A stretch of DNA of 7,533 nucleotides. Origin: Bacillota bacterium. GTDB taxonomy: Bacteria; Bacillota; UBA4882; UBA8346. A program made the translations under genes and the position numbers. The notes beneath the pieces were generated by a model. It was given only the letters and a program-made list of their open reading frames with translations. It did not search any database and had not been told where the DNA came from. Below, piece after piece: positions 1-6,089 of this stretch (the stretch's first letter is position 1; every line of letters starts with the position of its first letter). Location of the stretch: the NCBI GenBank assembly GCA_003501335.1, contig DNPQ01000515.1, forward strand, positions 2,290 to 9,822, read 5' to 3'.

Positions 1-72
1 AACCACTGGGAAACCGGGAAGGCATGTAAAAGCGATGATTCCAAGCCAGGAGACCTGCCTGTAATCTGAAAT
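1..72 (+). ncRNA. Cobalamin (B12) riboswitch aptamer, 3' part only
   Basis: The conserved B12 box AGCCAGGAGACCTGCC lies at 44-59. Upstream are the other hallmark blocks of the cobalamin aptamer, CCACTG at 3-8 and GGGAAGG at 16-22. The 5' part of the aptamer and the promoter are outside the window. The element senses adenosylcobalamin or a related corrinoid and, in this class, normally switches off downstream genes when B12 is plentiful. It is followed by a terminator hairpin and then by predicted alpha-ribazole kinase and transporter genes, which fits a B12-salvage operon. The 3' limit is approximate, because the closing P1 strand cannot be placed without the 5' half. Confidence 0.92.
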
Positions 73-73
73 C

Positions 74-91
74 ACTTGTAATTTTACAAGT
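74..91 (+). promoter_or_regulatory. Hairpin in riboswitch expression platform
   Basis: ACTTGTAA and TTACAAGT form a perfect 8-bp inverted repeat separated by TT, just after the aptamer core. It lies between the B12 box and the terminator, where cobalamin riboswitches often carry an expression-platform hairpin. Its role is inferred from position only. A two-base loop is too tight, so the innermost pairs would open in RNA. Confidence 0.45.
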
Positions 92-93
92 TG

Positions 94-116
94 CATGAAT
101 GATGGCAAAGTTCATG
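94..116 (+). promoter_or_regulatory. Candidate antiterminator hairpin
   Basis: CATGAA at 94-99 is complementary to TTCATG at 111-116, which is part of the left arm of the terminator stem. The same CATGAA recurs in the right arm of the terminator (143-148). The first copy could therefore capture the left arm and prevent terminator formation when the aptamer is empty. This is 6 bp plus a possible U-G pair (100/110), so it is weak alone. It may be helped by upstream sequence outside the window. Confidence 0.4.
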
Positions 117-161
117 GCCTTTCCTTTTTATTTAAAGGAGGCCATGAACTTTTTTATTTTT
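107..161 (+). terminator. Intrinsic terminator of the B12 riboswitch
   Basis: Positions 107-120 pair with 139-152 as a 14-bp stem whose core is GTTCATGGCCT at 110-120. After a TT bulge the stem continues as CCTTT (123-127) with AAAGG (134-138). A run of T with a single A interruption follows at 150-161. This is a textbook Rho-independent terminator placed between the aptamer and the first gene, so ligand control is probably by premature transcription termination. Confidence 0.9.
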
Positions 162-181
162 ACTTGAAAGAGGGTTCCAGC

Positions 182-910
182 ATGGGATTTAAAGGTCGTG
201 ATATTGAAGTCATACCCAGCGCCGGAAATTATTTAGTTGCGGCTTGTGATTCATGTAGCGCAGTCGGCTCGAAGGAATTCGATATCGTTAAAGTTCCAGC
301 GGATGTTGCCGGCAGATTCACCACCCGAGTTGCTCTGCTTGAGGTTATCACGGTCGGGGCGGTTCCGCAACTAATAACTGCAGCGATTGGCAACGAACCG
401 GAGCCAACCGGAGCCCAAATCTTACAAGGCGTTTATGATGAATTGGCCGCTTTCAGCCTAAAAAATATACCGGTTGCTATCAGTACCGAAAAAAACTTTC
501 CCACCCGCCAAACAAGTTTGGGCGTAACCGTGGTGGGCTGCTGCCAAAACAGTTTGCGAGTCGCTACATCCTTGCCGGGCGATCTTTTGTATTGTATGGG
601 TCTACCCAAGGTAGGAAATGAGATTGAGGGCCCCGGCGACCCGGAAATTGTCAATAACAGTCAGCTGCAAAAACTCCTTCAGACAGCGGCAATTCACGAT
701 ATTATTCCAGTCGGTTCCAAAGGTATCCTGGGAGAAGCCGGATTATTAAGTGCCAATATTCTCAGGGATTTTATCCTGGAGTCCGAGGCCTCCATTGACA
801 TCGAAAAGTCAGCAGGCCCATCCACCTGTTTGATTTTTACTGCCGCAGCGCCTATTGATTGCTCTGTTTTCAATTCCGTCCCCTGTACCAAGCTGGGCCG
901 GATAGTCTAA
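182..910 (+). CDS. cblS: Predicted alpha-ribazole kinase, CblS-like (AIR synthase-related fold)
   Basis: The 242-residue product resembles CblS of Listeria and Geobacillus. CblS is a PurM/ThiL/HypE-related kinase that phosphorylates alpha-ribazole to alpha-ribazole phosphate for attachment of the lower ligand of cobalamin. Visible motifs are CDSCSAVGSKE near residues 22-32 (AIRS-type acidic nucleotide and metal site), NEPEPTG at 71-77, STEKNFPT at 101-108 followed by the SLGVTVVG strand, and KGILGEAG at 180-187. ATG 182 is chosen because GAAAGAGGG at 166-174 lies seven bases upstream. The frame stays open back to an ATG at 95, but that start would lie inside the antiterminator and terminator. 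The cblT-like gene follows after 36 bases, and the B12 riboswitch upstream supports the role. Assignment is from remembered family sequence and context. A paralogous AIRS-type ATPase of other function is the main alternative. Confidence 0.8.
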   Translation: MGFKGRDIEVIPSAGNYLVAACDSCSAVGSKEFDIVKVPADVAGRFTTRVALLEVITVGAVPQLITAAIGNEPEPTGAQILQGVYDELAAFSLKNIPVAISTEKNFPTRQTSLGVTVVGCCQNSLRVATSLPGDLLYCMGLPKVGNEIEGPGDPEIVNNSQLQKLLQTAAIHDIIPVGSKGILGEAGLLSANILRDFILESEASIDIEKSAGPSTCLIFTAAAPIDCSVFNSVPCTKLGRIV

Positions 911-928
911 TCCTAAAATCGATTTACT

Positions 929-935
929 AAAGGAG
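929..935 (+). promoter_or_regulatory. Ribosome binding site of the cblT-like gene
   Basis: AAAGGAG is a full-strength Shine-Dalgarno sequence 11 bases before ATG 947. This is slightly longer than usual, but no better start codon exists between the two. Confidence 0.75.
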
Positions 936-946
936 AACTTATAATA

Positions 947-1468
947 ATGAATAGCCTAATTTCAAAACCAGATAGACAAAAAAGCAAACCCGCCTTGCAT
1001 CATGTAAAGTCCCTTGCTCTAATTGCTATCTTTATCGCCTTAAGCGCAGTCGGCGCATTAATCAAAATCCCGAGCCCCGTAGGGACCATTGGTTTAGATG
1101 CCGCACCCGGATTCTTTGCCGCCATTGCCTTTGGATATCTGGAAGGTACTAGCGTGATTGCAGTGGGACATTTATTGACCTCTGCCGTAGTTGGTTTCCC
1201 ACTGGGAATCCCAATGCACATCTTGATAGCCGCTCTGATGGCCCTTTGGGCGCTGGTCTTCCGCTGGGTAAACCGGAAAGTTGGATTAATAGCAGCCGCA
1301 ATTGCAGCCATCTTTTTAAATGGCATCCTCTCATCATTAATCATGCTACCGATGGGTGGCTGGGGAGCCGTCCTCGGGACAATGCCATTTCTGGTCCTGG
1401 GCTCCGCCATCAATGTTATTATTACCGCAATTGCTTTTAAAGCCGTCAAACGAAGTGAATTAATATAA
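947..1468 (+). CDS. cblT: Predicted ECF transporter S component for alpha-ribazole, CblT-like
   Basis: This is an integral membrane protein of 173 residues, the usual size for ECF S components. A basic N-terminus of about 22 residues is followed by roughly five to six hydrophobic segments, at about 23-42, 50-70, 74-92, 94-106, 112-134 and 141-165. The first helix contains ALSAVGA followed by KIPSPVGTIGLDAAPG, a pattern I associate with CblT-type and related cobalamin-precursor S components; small residues in helix 1 mediate docking to EcfT. Its position directly after the kinase and under a B12 riboswitch points to alpha-ribazole as substrate. It could alternatively bind another corrinoid precursor such as dimethylbenzimidazole or cobinamide, since S-component specificity is hard to read from sequence. 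Confidence 0.78.
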   Translation: MNSLISKPDRQKSKPALHHVKSLALIAIFIALSAVGALIKIPSPVGTIGLDAAPGFFAAIAFGYLEGTSVIAVGHLLTSAVVGFPLGIPMHILIAALMALWALVFRWVNRKVGLIAAAIAAIFLNGILSSLIMLPMGGWGAVLGTMPFLVLGSAINVIITAIAFKAVKRSELI

Positions 1469-1472
1469 GGAA

Positions 1473-1490
1473 AGATTGCTGGTTCAATCT
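1473..1490 (+). promoter_or_regulatory. Hairpin between cblT stop codon and ecfA start
   Basis: AGATTG (1473-1478) and CAATCT (1485-1490) form a 6-bp stem with a CTGGTT loop. The only Shine-Dalgarno-like sequence for the ATPase gene, AAGGAA at 1467-1472, overlaps the cblT stop codon and is 26 bases from ATG 1499. Folding the hairpin would leave only GAACAACC between them and restore normal spacing. The role is inferred. Confidence 0.45.
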
Positions 1491-1498
1491 GAACAACC

Positions 1499-3259
1499 AT
1501 GGAAAAAACAATTGATTTACAAAATGTATCTTACCGCTATCCGAACTCCAAAATTCAAAGTCTTTCCGAAATTACCTTCACTGTAAAAACCGGAAAGCTT
1601 ACATTGATTATGGGGTCTACCGGCGCGGGAAAAACCACGCTCAGTATGTGTTTAAACGGCCTAATTCCCCAACTGTTCGGCGGTGAATTAACCGGGGAGC
1701 TGGTCGTCGCCGGGTTAAACCTCCGGGAATACCGGGTCCAGACATTAGCCCGTAATATTGGTCTCGTTTTACAAGATCCGGAGACGCAAATCTTTGGGAT
1801 TACGGTATTTGACGATACCGCTTTTGGATTACGCAATTTTCTGGTGCCCGCTGCGGAAATTAAAGCTCGGGTTACCGAAGCCTTAAAAAAAGTCGGCCTG
1901 GATGGATACCAAGACCGAAATACCGCCGAATTATCCGGCGGTGAAAAACAAAGGCTGGCCATTGCCGGAATCTTGGTCCTGAAGCCCGATGTCCTGGTTT
2001 TAGATGAACCCGCTTCCGAACTGGACCCGACCGGAAGGTACGCCATATACCAATTCATCGCCGCCTTACGCAGAGAACAGCATTTAACCGTCCTGGTAAC
2101 TGAGCATTTAGCGGAAGATATCATCGGGCAGGCCGATGAAGTCATCATACTCGTTCAAGGCAGCATTGCCTGGCAGGGCAATGCTACTGACCTTTTTCGC
2201 GACCTTACGCTGTTAGACCGGTTTGGCATCAAACCACTACCCCTTACCCAAATTGGCTGGGAATTTTATCAAAAGGAATGGATTTCCTATAGTCAAATAC
2301 CGCTGGATTTATCCTCCTGCGTAAAAATGATCCAAAAGTTGTTAAGCTCAGCCGGAAAACATCGATTCGAAAAGAAAGTCATCCCAGAAGGTGCTTCCTT
2401 GTCTGCAAACTCTCCCAAACCGGATTGCTCTGCCCCGGTAATCATTCAGGTGGAGAATCTGAGCTACCAATTTAGCTCTAAGAATGGTAACGGATTGCAC
2501 AATATCAACCTAAAGGTCCTTCAAGGCCAATTTGTAGCCATCATCGGCCCTAATGGAGCCGGAAAAACCACTTTGGCTAAACATTTCAACGGTTTACTAA
2601 AACCTAAGTATGGCAAAGTTTTCATCGACGGAATGAATACCGCTTCAGTTGATACCGCCAAGTTGGCGCAGATAGTTGGTTATGTTTTTCAAAATCCGGA
2701 CCACCAACTTTTCTGTGTTTCCATTGAAAAAGAATTGGAATATGGGCTTTTGCATACCAGTCTGTCGGATTTGGAGAAGAAAGCTAGGATTGAACAGGTC
2801 CTGCAATTACTAGAGTTAGAACCATACCGGCATATTCATCCGTTTAAGCTGGGAAAGGGGGAACGGCAACGAGTTGCCCTCGCTTCGATTCTAGTACTAA
2901 AGCCTAAAATACTGGTCATTGATGAACCCACTACCGGACTGGACTGGAGAGGAGTTCAAAAATTGATGGGTTTTCTAAAAAAACTGCATCAACAAGGAAG
3001 CACCATCATTATGATTACTCATGATATGGATCTGGTGGCCCGCTATGCGAGTAACGTTATAGTGATGAAGCAGGGGACTTTGTTAGCCGAAGGCTCCCCA
3101 AAAACGATCTTCGCTGATTTCGCTATGCTCGCAGCAGCCAGCATTATTTCTCCGGCAGTGGTAAGACTGTCGGCACAGCTAAGAGCCAGCGGTTTGCCGG
3201 AGATCTTTCTGGATGAAAAAGAATTAACTAGGAAACTTATCAGCGAACTTGAGGATTAA
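1499..3259 (+). CDS. ecfA: Fused double ECF-type ABC ATPase (EcfA-EcfA')
   Basis: One 586-residue chain contains two complete ABC ATPase domains, so a single protein supplies both nucleotide-binding subunits of an ECF transporter. Domain 1 (about 1-245) has Walker A GSTGAGKTT at 39-47, Q-loop Q92, signature LSGGEKQR at 145-152, Walker B with DE at 169-170, D-loop SELD and switch His 203. A linker of about 70 residues (245-315) follows. Domain 2 (about 315-586) has Walker A GPNGAGKTT at 350-358, Q398, a divergent signature LGKGERQR at 451-458, Walker B with DE at 475-476 and His 508. All catalytic residues are present in both halves. The architecture matches YkoD of the Bacillus HMP transporter. 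Starts are constrained: an in-frame TGA lies at 1490-1492. It lies between the S and T genes and presumably energises this one transporter. Confidence 0.93.
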   Translation: MEKTIDLQNVSYRYPNSKIQSLSEITFTVKTGKLTLIMGSTGAGKTTLSMCLNGLIPQLFGGELTGELVVAGLNLREYRVQTLARNIGLVLQDPETQIFGITVFDDTAFGLRNFLVPAAEIKARVTEALKKVGLDGYQDRNTAELSGGEKQRLAIAGILVLKPDVLVLDEPASELDPTGRYAIYQFIAALRREQHLTVLVTEHLAEDIIGQADEVIILVQGSIAWQGNATDLFRDLTLLDRFGIKPLPLTQIGWEFYQKEWISYSQIPLDLSSCVKMIQKLLSSAGKHRFEKKVIPEGASLSANSPKPDCSAPVIIQVENLSYQFSSKNGNGLHNINLKVLQGQFVAIIGPNGAGKTTLAKHFNGLLKPKYGKVFIDGMNTASVDTAKLAQIVGYVFQNPDHQLFCVSIEKELEYGLLHTSLSDLEKKARIEQVLQLLELEPYRHIHPFKLGKGERQRVALASILVLKPKILVIDEPTTGLDWRGVQKLMGFLKKLHQQGSTIIMITHDMDLVARYASNVIVMKQGTLLAEGSPKTIFADFAMLAAASIISPAVVRLSAQLRASGLPEIFLDEKELTRKLISELED

Positions 3260-3261
3260 TC

Positions 3262-4065
3262 ATGCTAACAACCAATTTACAGGGGTCTTGGATTCATCAT
3301 TTCGATATTCGCACTAAAATCAGTGGTTTTTGCGGGATCATGGTTCTGACTTTTCTATTTGATGACCCTTTATATAACTTATTGCCGGCTTTCCTGCTGT
3401 TCTTTTTGGTATTGACTGCGAAACAGTCCGGAAAAAGCATCAAAAATCTGCTGGCCCCATTAATCCCCTTACTGATATTCATTATGCTGTTCACAGCATT
3501 GATGACTTCTAAAGGACGGTTTCAGCTACCAGTGGATCGCGAGATATTTGTAAACATATTCCCTTGTTTTCATCTCTACCGGGGAAGTGTTTTGTTGGGG
3601 TTAACCTTTTTGATCCGGATAGCGATGATGGTTATCGCCTCATCATTGCTAATGTTTACATCCCCGTTGGAAGAATTGATTCAACTATTACAAAAAATCC
3701 ATGTATCCTATGAGGTTACTTTTCTGATTACCACTGCCATTCGCTTCATTCCGACGCTTAGCCGGAAAAAAGACTTGATCTTGGATGCTCAAAAGGCCCG
3801 TGGCGCTTATGTAAATAACAAAAACATTATCGCAGGGTTTAAGGCCCAGATTCCCATCATGATCCCATTAATCATCAACTCTATCTTGATGGCCGATGCG
3901 CTTAGCGTATCCATGTTAAATCGAGGTTTTGGTTACGCCAAAACCTGGACCAATTTTCATGACCTATCATTCAATGCCAAAGATTATTGGGCCGTTTTCA
4001 TCATTCTTTTCGTTGTGAGCCTGGGATTGTTTATCCGGATTGGCTTACACCAAGGGCTGTTGTAA
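3262..4065 (+). CDS. ecfT: ECF transporter T component (EcfT/CbiQ family)
   Basis: This 267-residue membrane protein is of the EcfT/CbiQ family, which couples ATPase movement to the S component. Hydrophobic segments occur near 20-52, 62-82, 108-132, 195-212 and 242-262. The two cytoplasmic coupling-helix arginine motifs are present: KARGAY (ARG at 179-181) and MLNRGFGY (NRG at 220-222). These insert into grooves of the two ATPase domains. The N-terminal segment HHFDIRTKI is also typical (usually LDPRTKL). The start lies two bases after the ecfA stop, with GAGG at 3251-3254 inside the end of ecfA, so the two are almost certainly translationally coupled. It completes an S-A-A'-T set in one operon. 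Confidence 0.93.
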   Translation: MLTTNLQGSWIHHFDIRTKISGFCGIMVLTFLFDDPLYNLLPAFLLFFLVLTAKQSGKSIKNLLAPLIPLLIFIMLFTALMTSKGRFQLPVDREIFVNIFPCFHLYRGSVLLGLTFLIRIAMMVIASSLLMFTSPLEELIQLLQKIHVSYEVTFLITTAIRFIPTLSRKKDLILDAQKARGAYVNNKNIIAGFKAQIPIMIPLIINSILMADALSVSMLNRGFGYAKTWTNFHDLSFNAKDYWAVFIILFVVSLGLFIRIGLHQGLL

Positions 4066-4072
4066 ATTTTGT

Positions 4073-4109
4073 GACCGGCAACGATCCGGTTCTAATTTTT
4101 ACTATTTTT
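4073..4109 (+). terminator. Possible weak terminator after ecfT
   Basis: ACCGG (4074-4078) and CCGGT (4086-4090) form a 5-bp GC-rich stem, plus a G-T pair, with a 7-base loop. It is followed by two interrupted T runs, 4096-4100 and 4105-4109. It starts 7 bases after the ecfT stop and lies between convergent genes, so transcription of the transporter operon may end here. The stem is short. On the minus strand no U tract follows, so it is not an obvious terminator for the gene converging from the right. Confidence 0.4.
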
Positions 4110-4677
4110 CCCTCCCCCTTTTACTATAGCCCGCTACTCCCAGTTTCTCTCCCATAGCGCGGTATTCTCCCAATGTATAACCATAGGGTTTTATTTTTGC
4201 CGCATCTGGACTTTCATCTTCGTTGAGCACTGCTTCATCATAATGAACCGCAACCATTTCCCCGACAAATATGTCATGGCTGCCATAATTCAAAATATCT
4301 TTTACCTTACACTCCATATTAATCAGACATTCCTTTATTAAGGGAGCTTTTACGATACTTGCCGGTATCGGAGTTAATCCGGTCTCCAAAAATTTGTTTA
4401 CATTTTTCCCCGACACAATCCCGCAGTAATCAACTGCTTTAGCGATATTTTCCGAAGGAATATTGATCACATATTCCATTGACTCTCTTACCATCGCATT
4501 GGAATATCTAGCAGGATGCACCGCGATGTAAACAATATTCGGATGATAGCTAAAAACGCCGGTCCAAGCGATGGTAATAATATTGGGACTTTTATCGTCC
4601 GTTTTTACGGTAACCAGTACTGTCGGCTCCGGTAATGGGGATATATTATTCAGTTTATCCACTATTTTTTTGCTCAT
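4102..4677 (-). CDS. Flavin reductase-like FMN-binding protein (flavoredoxin family)
   Basis: This 191-residue protein has the flavin reductase-like split-barrel domain (Pfam Flavin_Reduct), closest in pattern to flavoredoxins of anaerobes. Recognisable are the strand and FMN-phosphate segment IITIAWTGVFSYHPNIVYIA at 33-52, the following HPARYSN, the VINIPS strand near 70-75, DYCGIVSGKNVNKF at 83-96, and GSHDIFVGEMVAVH at 132-145. Flavoredoxins carry electrons through bound FMN; some relatives reduce free flavin with NAD(P)H. GGAG lies 8 bases before the start. It sits 83 bases after an Old Yellow Enzyme gene on the same strand, with no convincing terminator between, so the two probably form one operon and may act as an electron-transfer pair. 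The physiological partner and substrate cannot be read from the sequence. Confidence 0.87.
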   Translation of the reverse strand: MSKKIVDKLNNISPLPEPTVLVTVKTDDKSPNIITIAWTGVFSYHPNIVYIAVHPARYSNAMVRESMEYVINIPSENIAKAVDYCGIVSGKNVNKFLETGLTPIPASIVKAPLIKECLINMECKVKDILNYGSHDIFVGEMVAVHYDEAVLNEDESPDAAKIKPYGYTLGEYRAMGEKLGVAGYSKRGREK

Positions 4678-4760
4678 TTTGATAACTCCATTTCATTGAA
4701 TTTAAATTTTACAACCGTTGATAATTTATGCTCTTTGAGCACTAAAACTTTTACCAGCCT

Positions 4761-5951
4761 TTACATTTTCCCGTAATAGCATCGAACTGGAGTTTTTTCT
4801 ACTCCGATTTGACAATAATTACAATCAATACACCTTGACTGTTGTTGCTTATTTTCCTTAAATTTTCTTACAATCGCCGGCTCAATGATGAATGGCCGGG
4901 ACATTGAGATAAAATCACATTGTTCCTTTTGAATCACATTTTGAATATCTTCTAGCCTGCGAATACCTCCTACAACAATCACGGGAATTTTCACATGTCT
5001 TCTGATTTCGGCTGCACTGCCTAGATTATATAAATATCTTGGCTCCGGGCTTCCAAATGAACGCTTTAATATAGGTTTAACCAAAGGATGAAGCATCTTG
5101 GGAATTTTCTTCATTAAATGATTGTGTCGGGCAATCATGGCAAATGGAAATCCCCCTCGAGTAGCTACAAATCCCTCCTCAGCAATACCGCAGGATACTT
5201 CAATTGCATCACAGCTCGCTTTTTCAAGATTACCGGCAATTACGATCGCTTCCTCCAGTTTGAGGCCATCTTTTGATTTCTCATGACCATTCATTTTAGC
5301 TAAAATCGGATAATCAGCGACTTTCTCCCGAGCCCTTTCCATAATCTCCTTGACAATTCGAAAACGGTTTTCAGTGCTCCCGCCCCATTGATCATGCCGC
5401 TTATTCATATGCGGTGACAAAAACGATGACAGCAAATATCCATGGGAAAGTTGAAGTTGAACGCCGTCAAAACCCGCTTTTTTCGCTCGCACGATCCCAC
5501 TCACAAAATTGTTAACAATCTCATCGATTTCAAAATTTGTTACCTCCTGCGGTATATCTTCATTGTATAATTTGTCTTTGAGCGGCGACGGAGCCACCGT
5601 AGGCATACCTGTCACCCTTGAAAACGTCTGTCTGCCGCAATGAGTTACCTGTAAAAAAATTGCAGTATTATACTGGTGAACACGATCGGTGAGTTCCTTA
5701 TAATGCGGAATATTTTCGTTCTTGTCAATCATTAACATGTTAAGCAGCGGTGATTTTCCATTTTGCATCACTGCCGCATAGCCTGTAATGATCGCCCCTA
5801 CCTCTCCCTTAGCTAACTCTTCATATTTTTTGATTAGCGCTGCGGTAGGGTTCCCGGCTTCATCCGCCAGGCCTTCATGGGTCGCTGAACGGATTATCCT
5901 ATTTTTCAGTTGAATTCCGGCAATTTTCCCTTCCAAAAATGCATCTTTCAT
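4761..5951 (-). CDS. Old Yellow Enzyme family NADH:flavin oxidoreductase with C-terminal Cys cluster
   Basis: The 396-residue product is a single FMN-binding TIM barrel. Family landmarks are KNRIIRSATHEGLAD at 16-30, QVTHCGRQT at 101-109, HGYLLSSFLSP at 170-180 with N183, R185 and WGGSTENRF at 189-197, VVGGI at 326-330 and the phosphate-binding segment SMSRPFI at 349-355. The C-terminus carries Cys 374, 377, 380 and 391 (C-x2-C-x2-C-x10-C), resembling the 4Fe-4S site of 2,4-dienoyl-CoA reductases and bile-acid-inducible oxidoreductases. Those enzymes continue into FAD/NAD domains; this one stops there, so reducing power must come from elsewhere, possibly the neighbouring flavoredoxin. Where many OYEs have His-x2-His/Asn for the substrate oxyanion, here it is Gln167-x2-His170. 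It probably reduces an activated C=C bond in the cytoplasm. AAAGGAG lies 7 bases before the start. A divergent TetR gene probably controls it. Confidence 0.9.
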   Translation of the reverse strand: MKDAFLEGKIAGIQLKNRIIRSATHEGLADEAGNPTAALIKKYEELAKGEVGAIITGYAAVMQNGKSPLLNMLMIDKNENIPHYKELTDRVHQYNTAIFLQVTHCGRQTFSRVTGMPTVAPSPLKDKLYNEDIPQEVTNFEIDEIVNNFVSGIVRAKKAGFDGVQLQLSHGYLLSSFLSPHMNKRHDQWGGSTENRFRIVKEIMERAREKVADYPILAKMNGHEKSKDGLKLEEAIVIAGNLEKASCDAIEVSCGIAEEGFVATRGGFPFAMIARHNHLMKKIPKMLHPLVKPILKRSFGSPEPRYLYNLGSAAEIRRHVKIPVIVVGGIRRLEDIQNVIQKEQCDFISMSRPFIIEPAIVRKFKENKQQQSRCIDCNYCQIGVEKTPVRCYYGKM

Positions 5952-5978
5952 ATTATTTCTCCTTTAGTCCGATAATTC

Positions 5979-6007
5979 TTGACACGTTTCGCTTAATCAA
6001 TTACAAT
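5979..6007 (+). promoter_or_regulatory. Sigma-A type promoter for the TetR gene
   Basis: TTGACA at 5979-5984 and TACAAT at 6002-6007 are separated by exactly 17 bases, close to the vegetative consensus. Predicted transcription would start near 6014 and give a leader of about 113 bases before ATG 6127. The start coincides with an inverted repeat (6015-6028), which suggests repression. Confidence 0.7.
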
Positions 6008-6014
6008 TTAATTC

Positions 6015-6028
6015 TAGACACAAGTCTA
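6015..6028. promoter_or_regulatory. Inverted repeat, candidate TetR operator 1
   Basis: TAGAC-ACAA-GTCTA is a perfect 5-bp dyad with a 4-base centre. It lies at the predicted start of the rightward promoter and covers about -7 to +7 of the leftward one, so a bound dimer would block both. The regulator encoded at 6127 is the natural candidate ligand. This is inferred from position and symmetry. Confidence 0.6.
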
Positions 6029-6056
6029 TTATATTATCCGGTTTATTGGCAAGCAA
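6028..6056 (-). promoter_or_regulatory. Sigma-A type promoter for the OYE-flavoredoxin operon
   Basis: On the minus strand TTGCTT (6056-6051) and TATAAT (6033-6028) are 17 bases apart. The predicted start is near 6021, giving a leader of about 70 bases to the ATG at 5951. The perfect -10 box touches operator 1. Confidence 0.65.
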
Positions 6057-6061
6057 CCAGC

Positions 6062-6089
6062 AATATAGAGCCAAAAGTCTATAATTCAA
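6062..6089 (-). promoter_or_regulatory. Possible second leftward promoter
   Basis: On the minus strand TTGAAT (6089-6084) and TATATT (6067-6062) are 16 bases apart. It is a weaker match than the promoter at 6028-6056, but its spacer and -10 box are covered by inverted repeat 2 (6064-6083), which adds some support. The region is AT-rich, so chance matches are likely. Confidence 0.35.
6064..6083. promoter_or_regulatory. Inverted repeat, candidate TetR operator 2
   Basis: TATAGA-N8-TCTATA is a perfect 6-bp dyad. Its right half shares AAGTCTAT or a close form with operator 1, and the left half shares TAGA, so the two look like versions of one site with different centre lengths. A third unpaired GTCTAT occurs at 6106-6111. 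It may be a second operator, or an RNA hairpin in the TetR leader. Confidence 0.45.

Noticed and set aside
95..181. N-terminal extension of the cblS-like gene from ATG 95
   Set aside because: It would translate through the antiterminator and terminator stem and has no ribosome binding site. ATG 182 has GAAAGAGGG at ideal distance and matches the expected protein start.
1000..1500. Long open frame on the minus strand opposite the cblT-like gene
   Set aside because: It is the antisense of a clear membrane protein gene. The translation has no family features, and the length reflects codon bias of the real gene.
1555..2148. 197-codon minus-strand open frame within the ATPase gene
   Set aside because: The plus strand carries complete Walker A, signature and Walker B motifs here; the antisense product is compositionally odd and has no visible initiation site.
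4728..4742. TGCTC-TTT-GAGCA hairpin between the OYE and flavoredoxin genes
   Set aside because: The stem is only 5 bp and no U tract follows on the minus strand, so it was not called a terminator and the two genes are treated as one operon.
6080..6085. TATAAT as a rightward -10 box close to the TetR gene
   Set aside because: No acceptable -35 box lies 16-18 bases upstream and there is no TG extension; the 5979-6007 promoter is far better.
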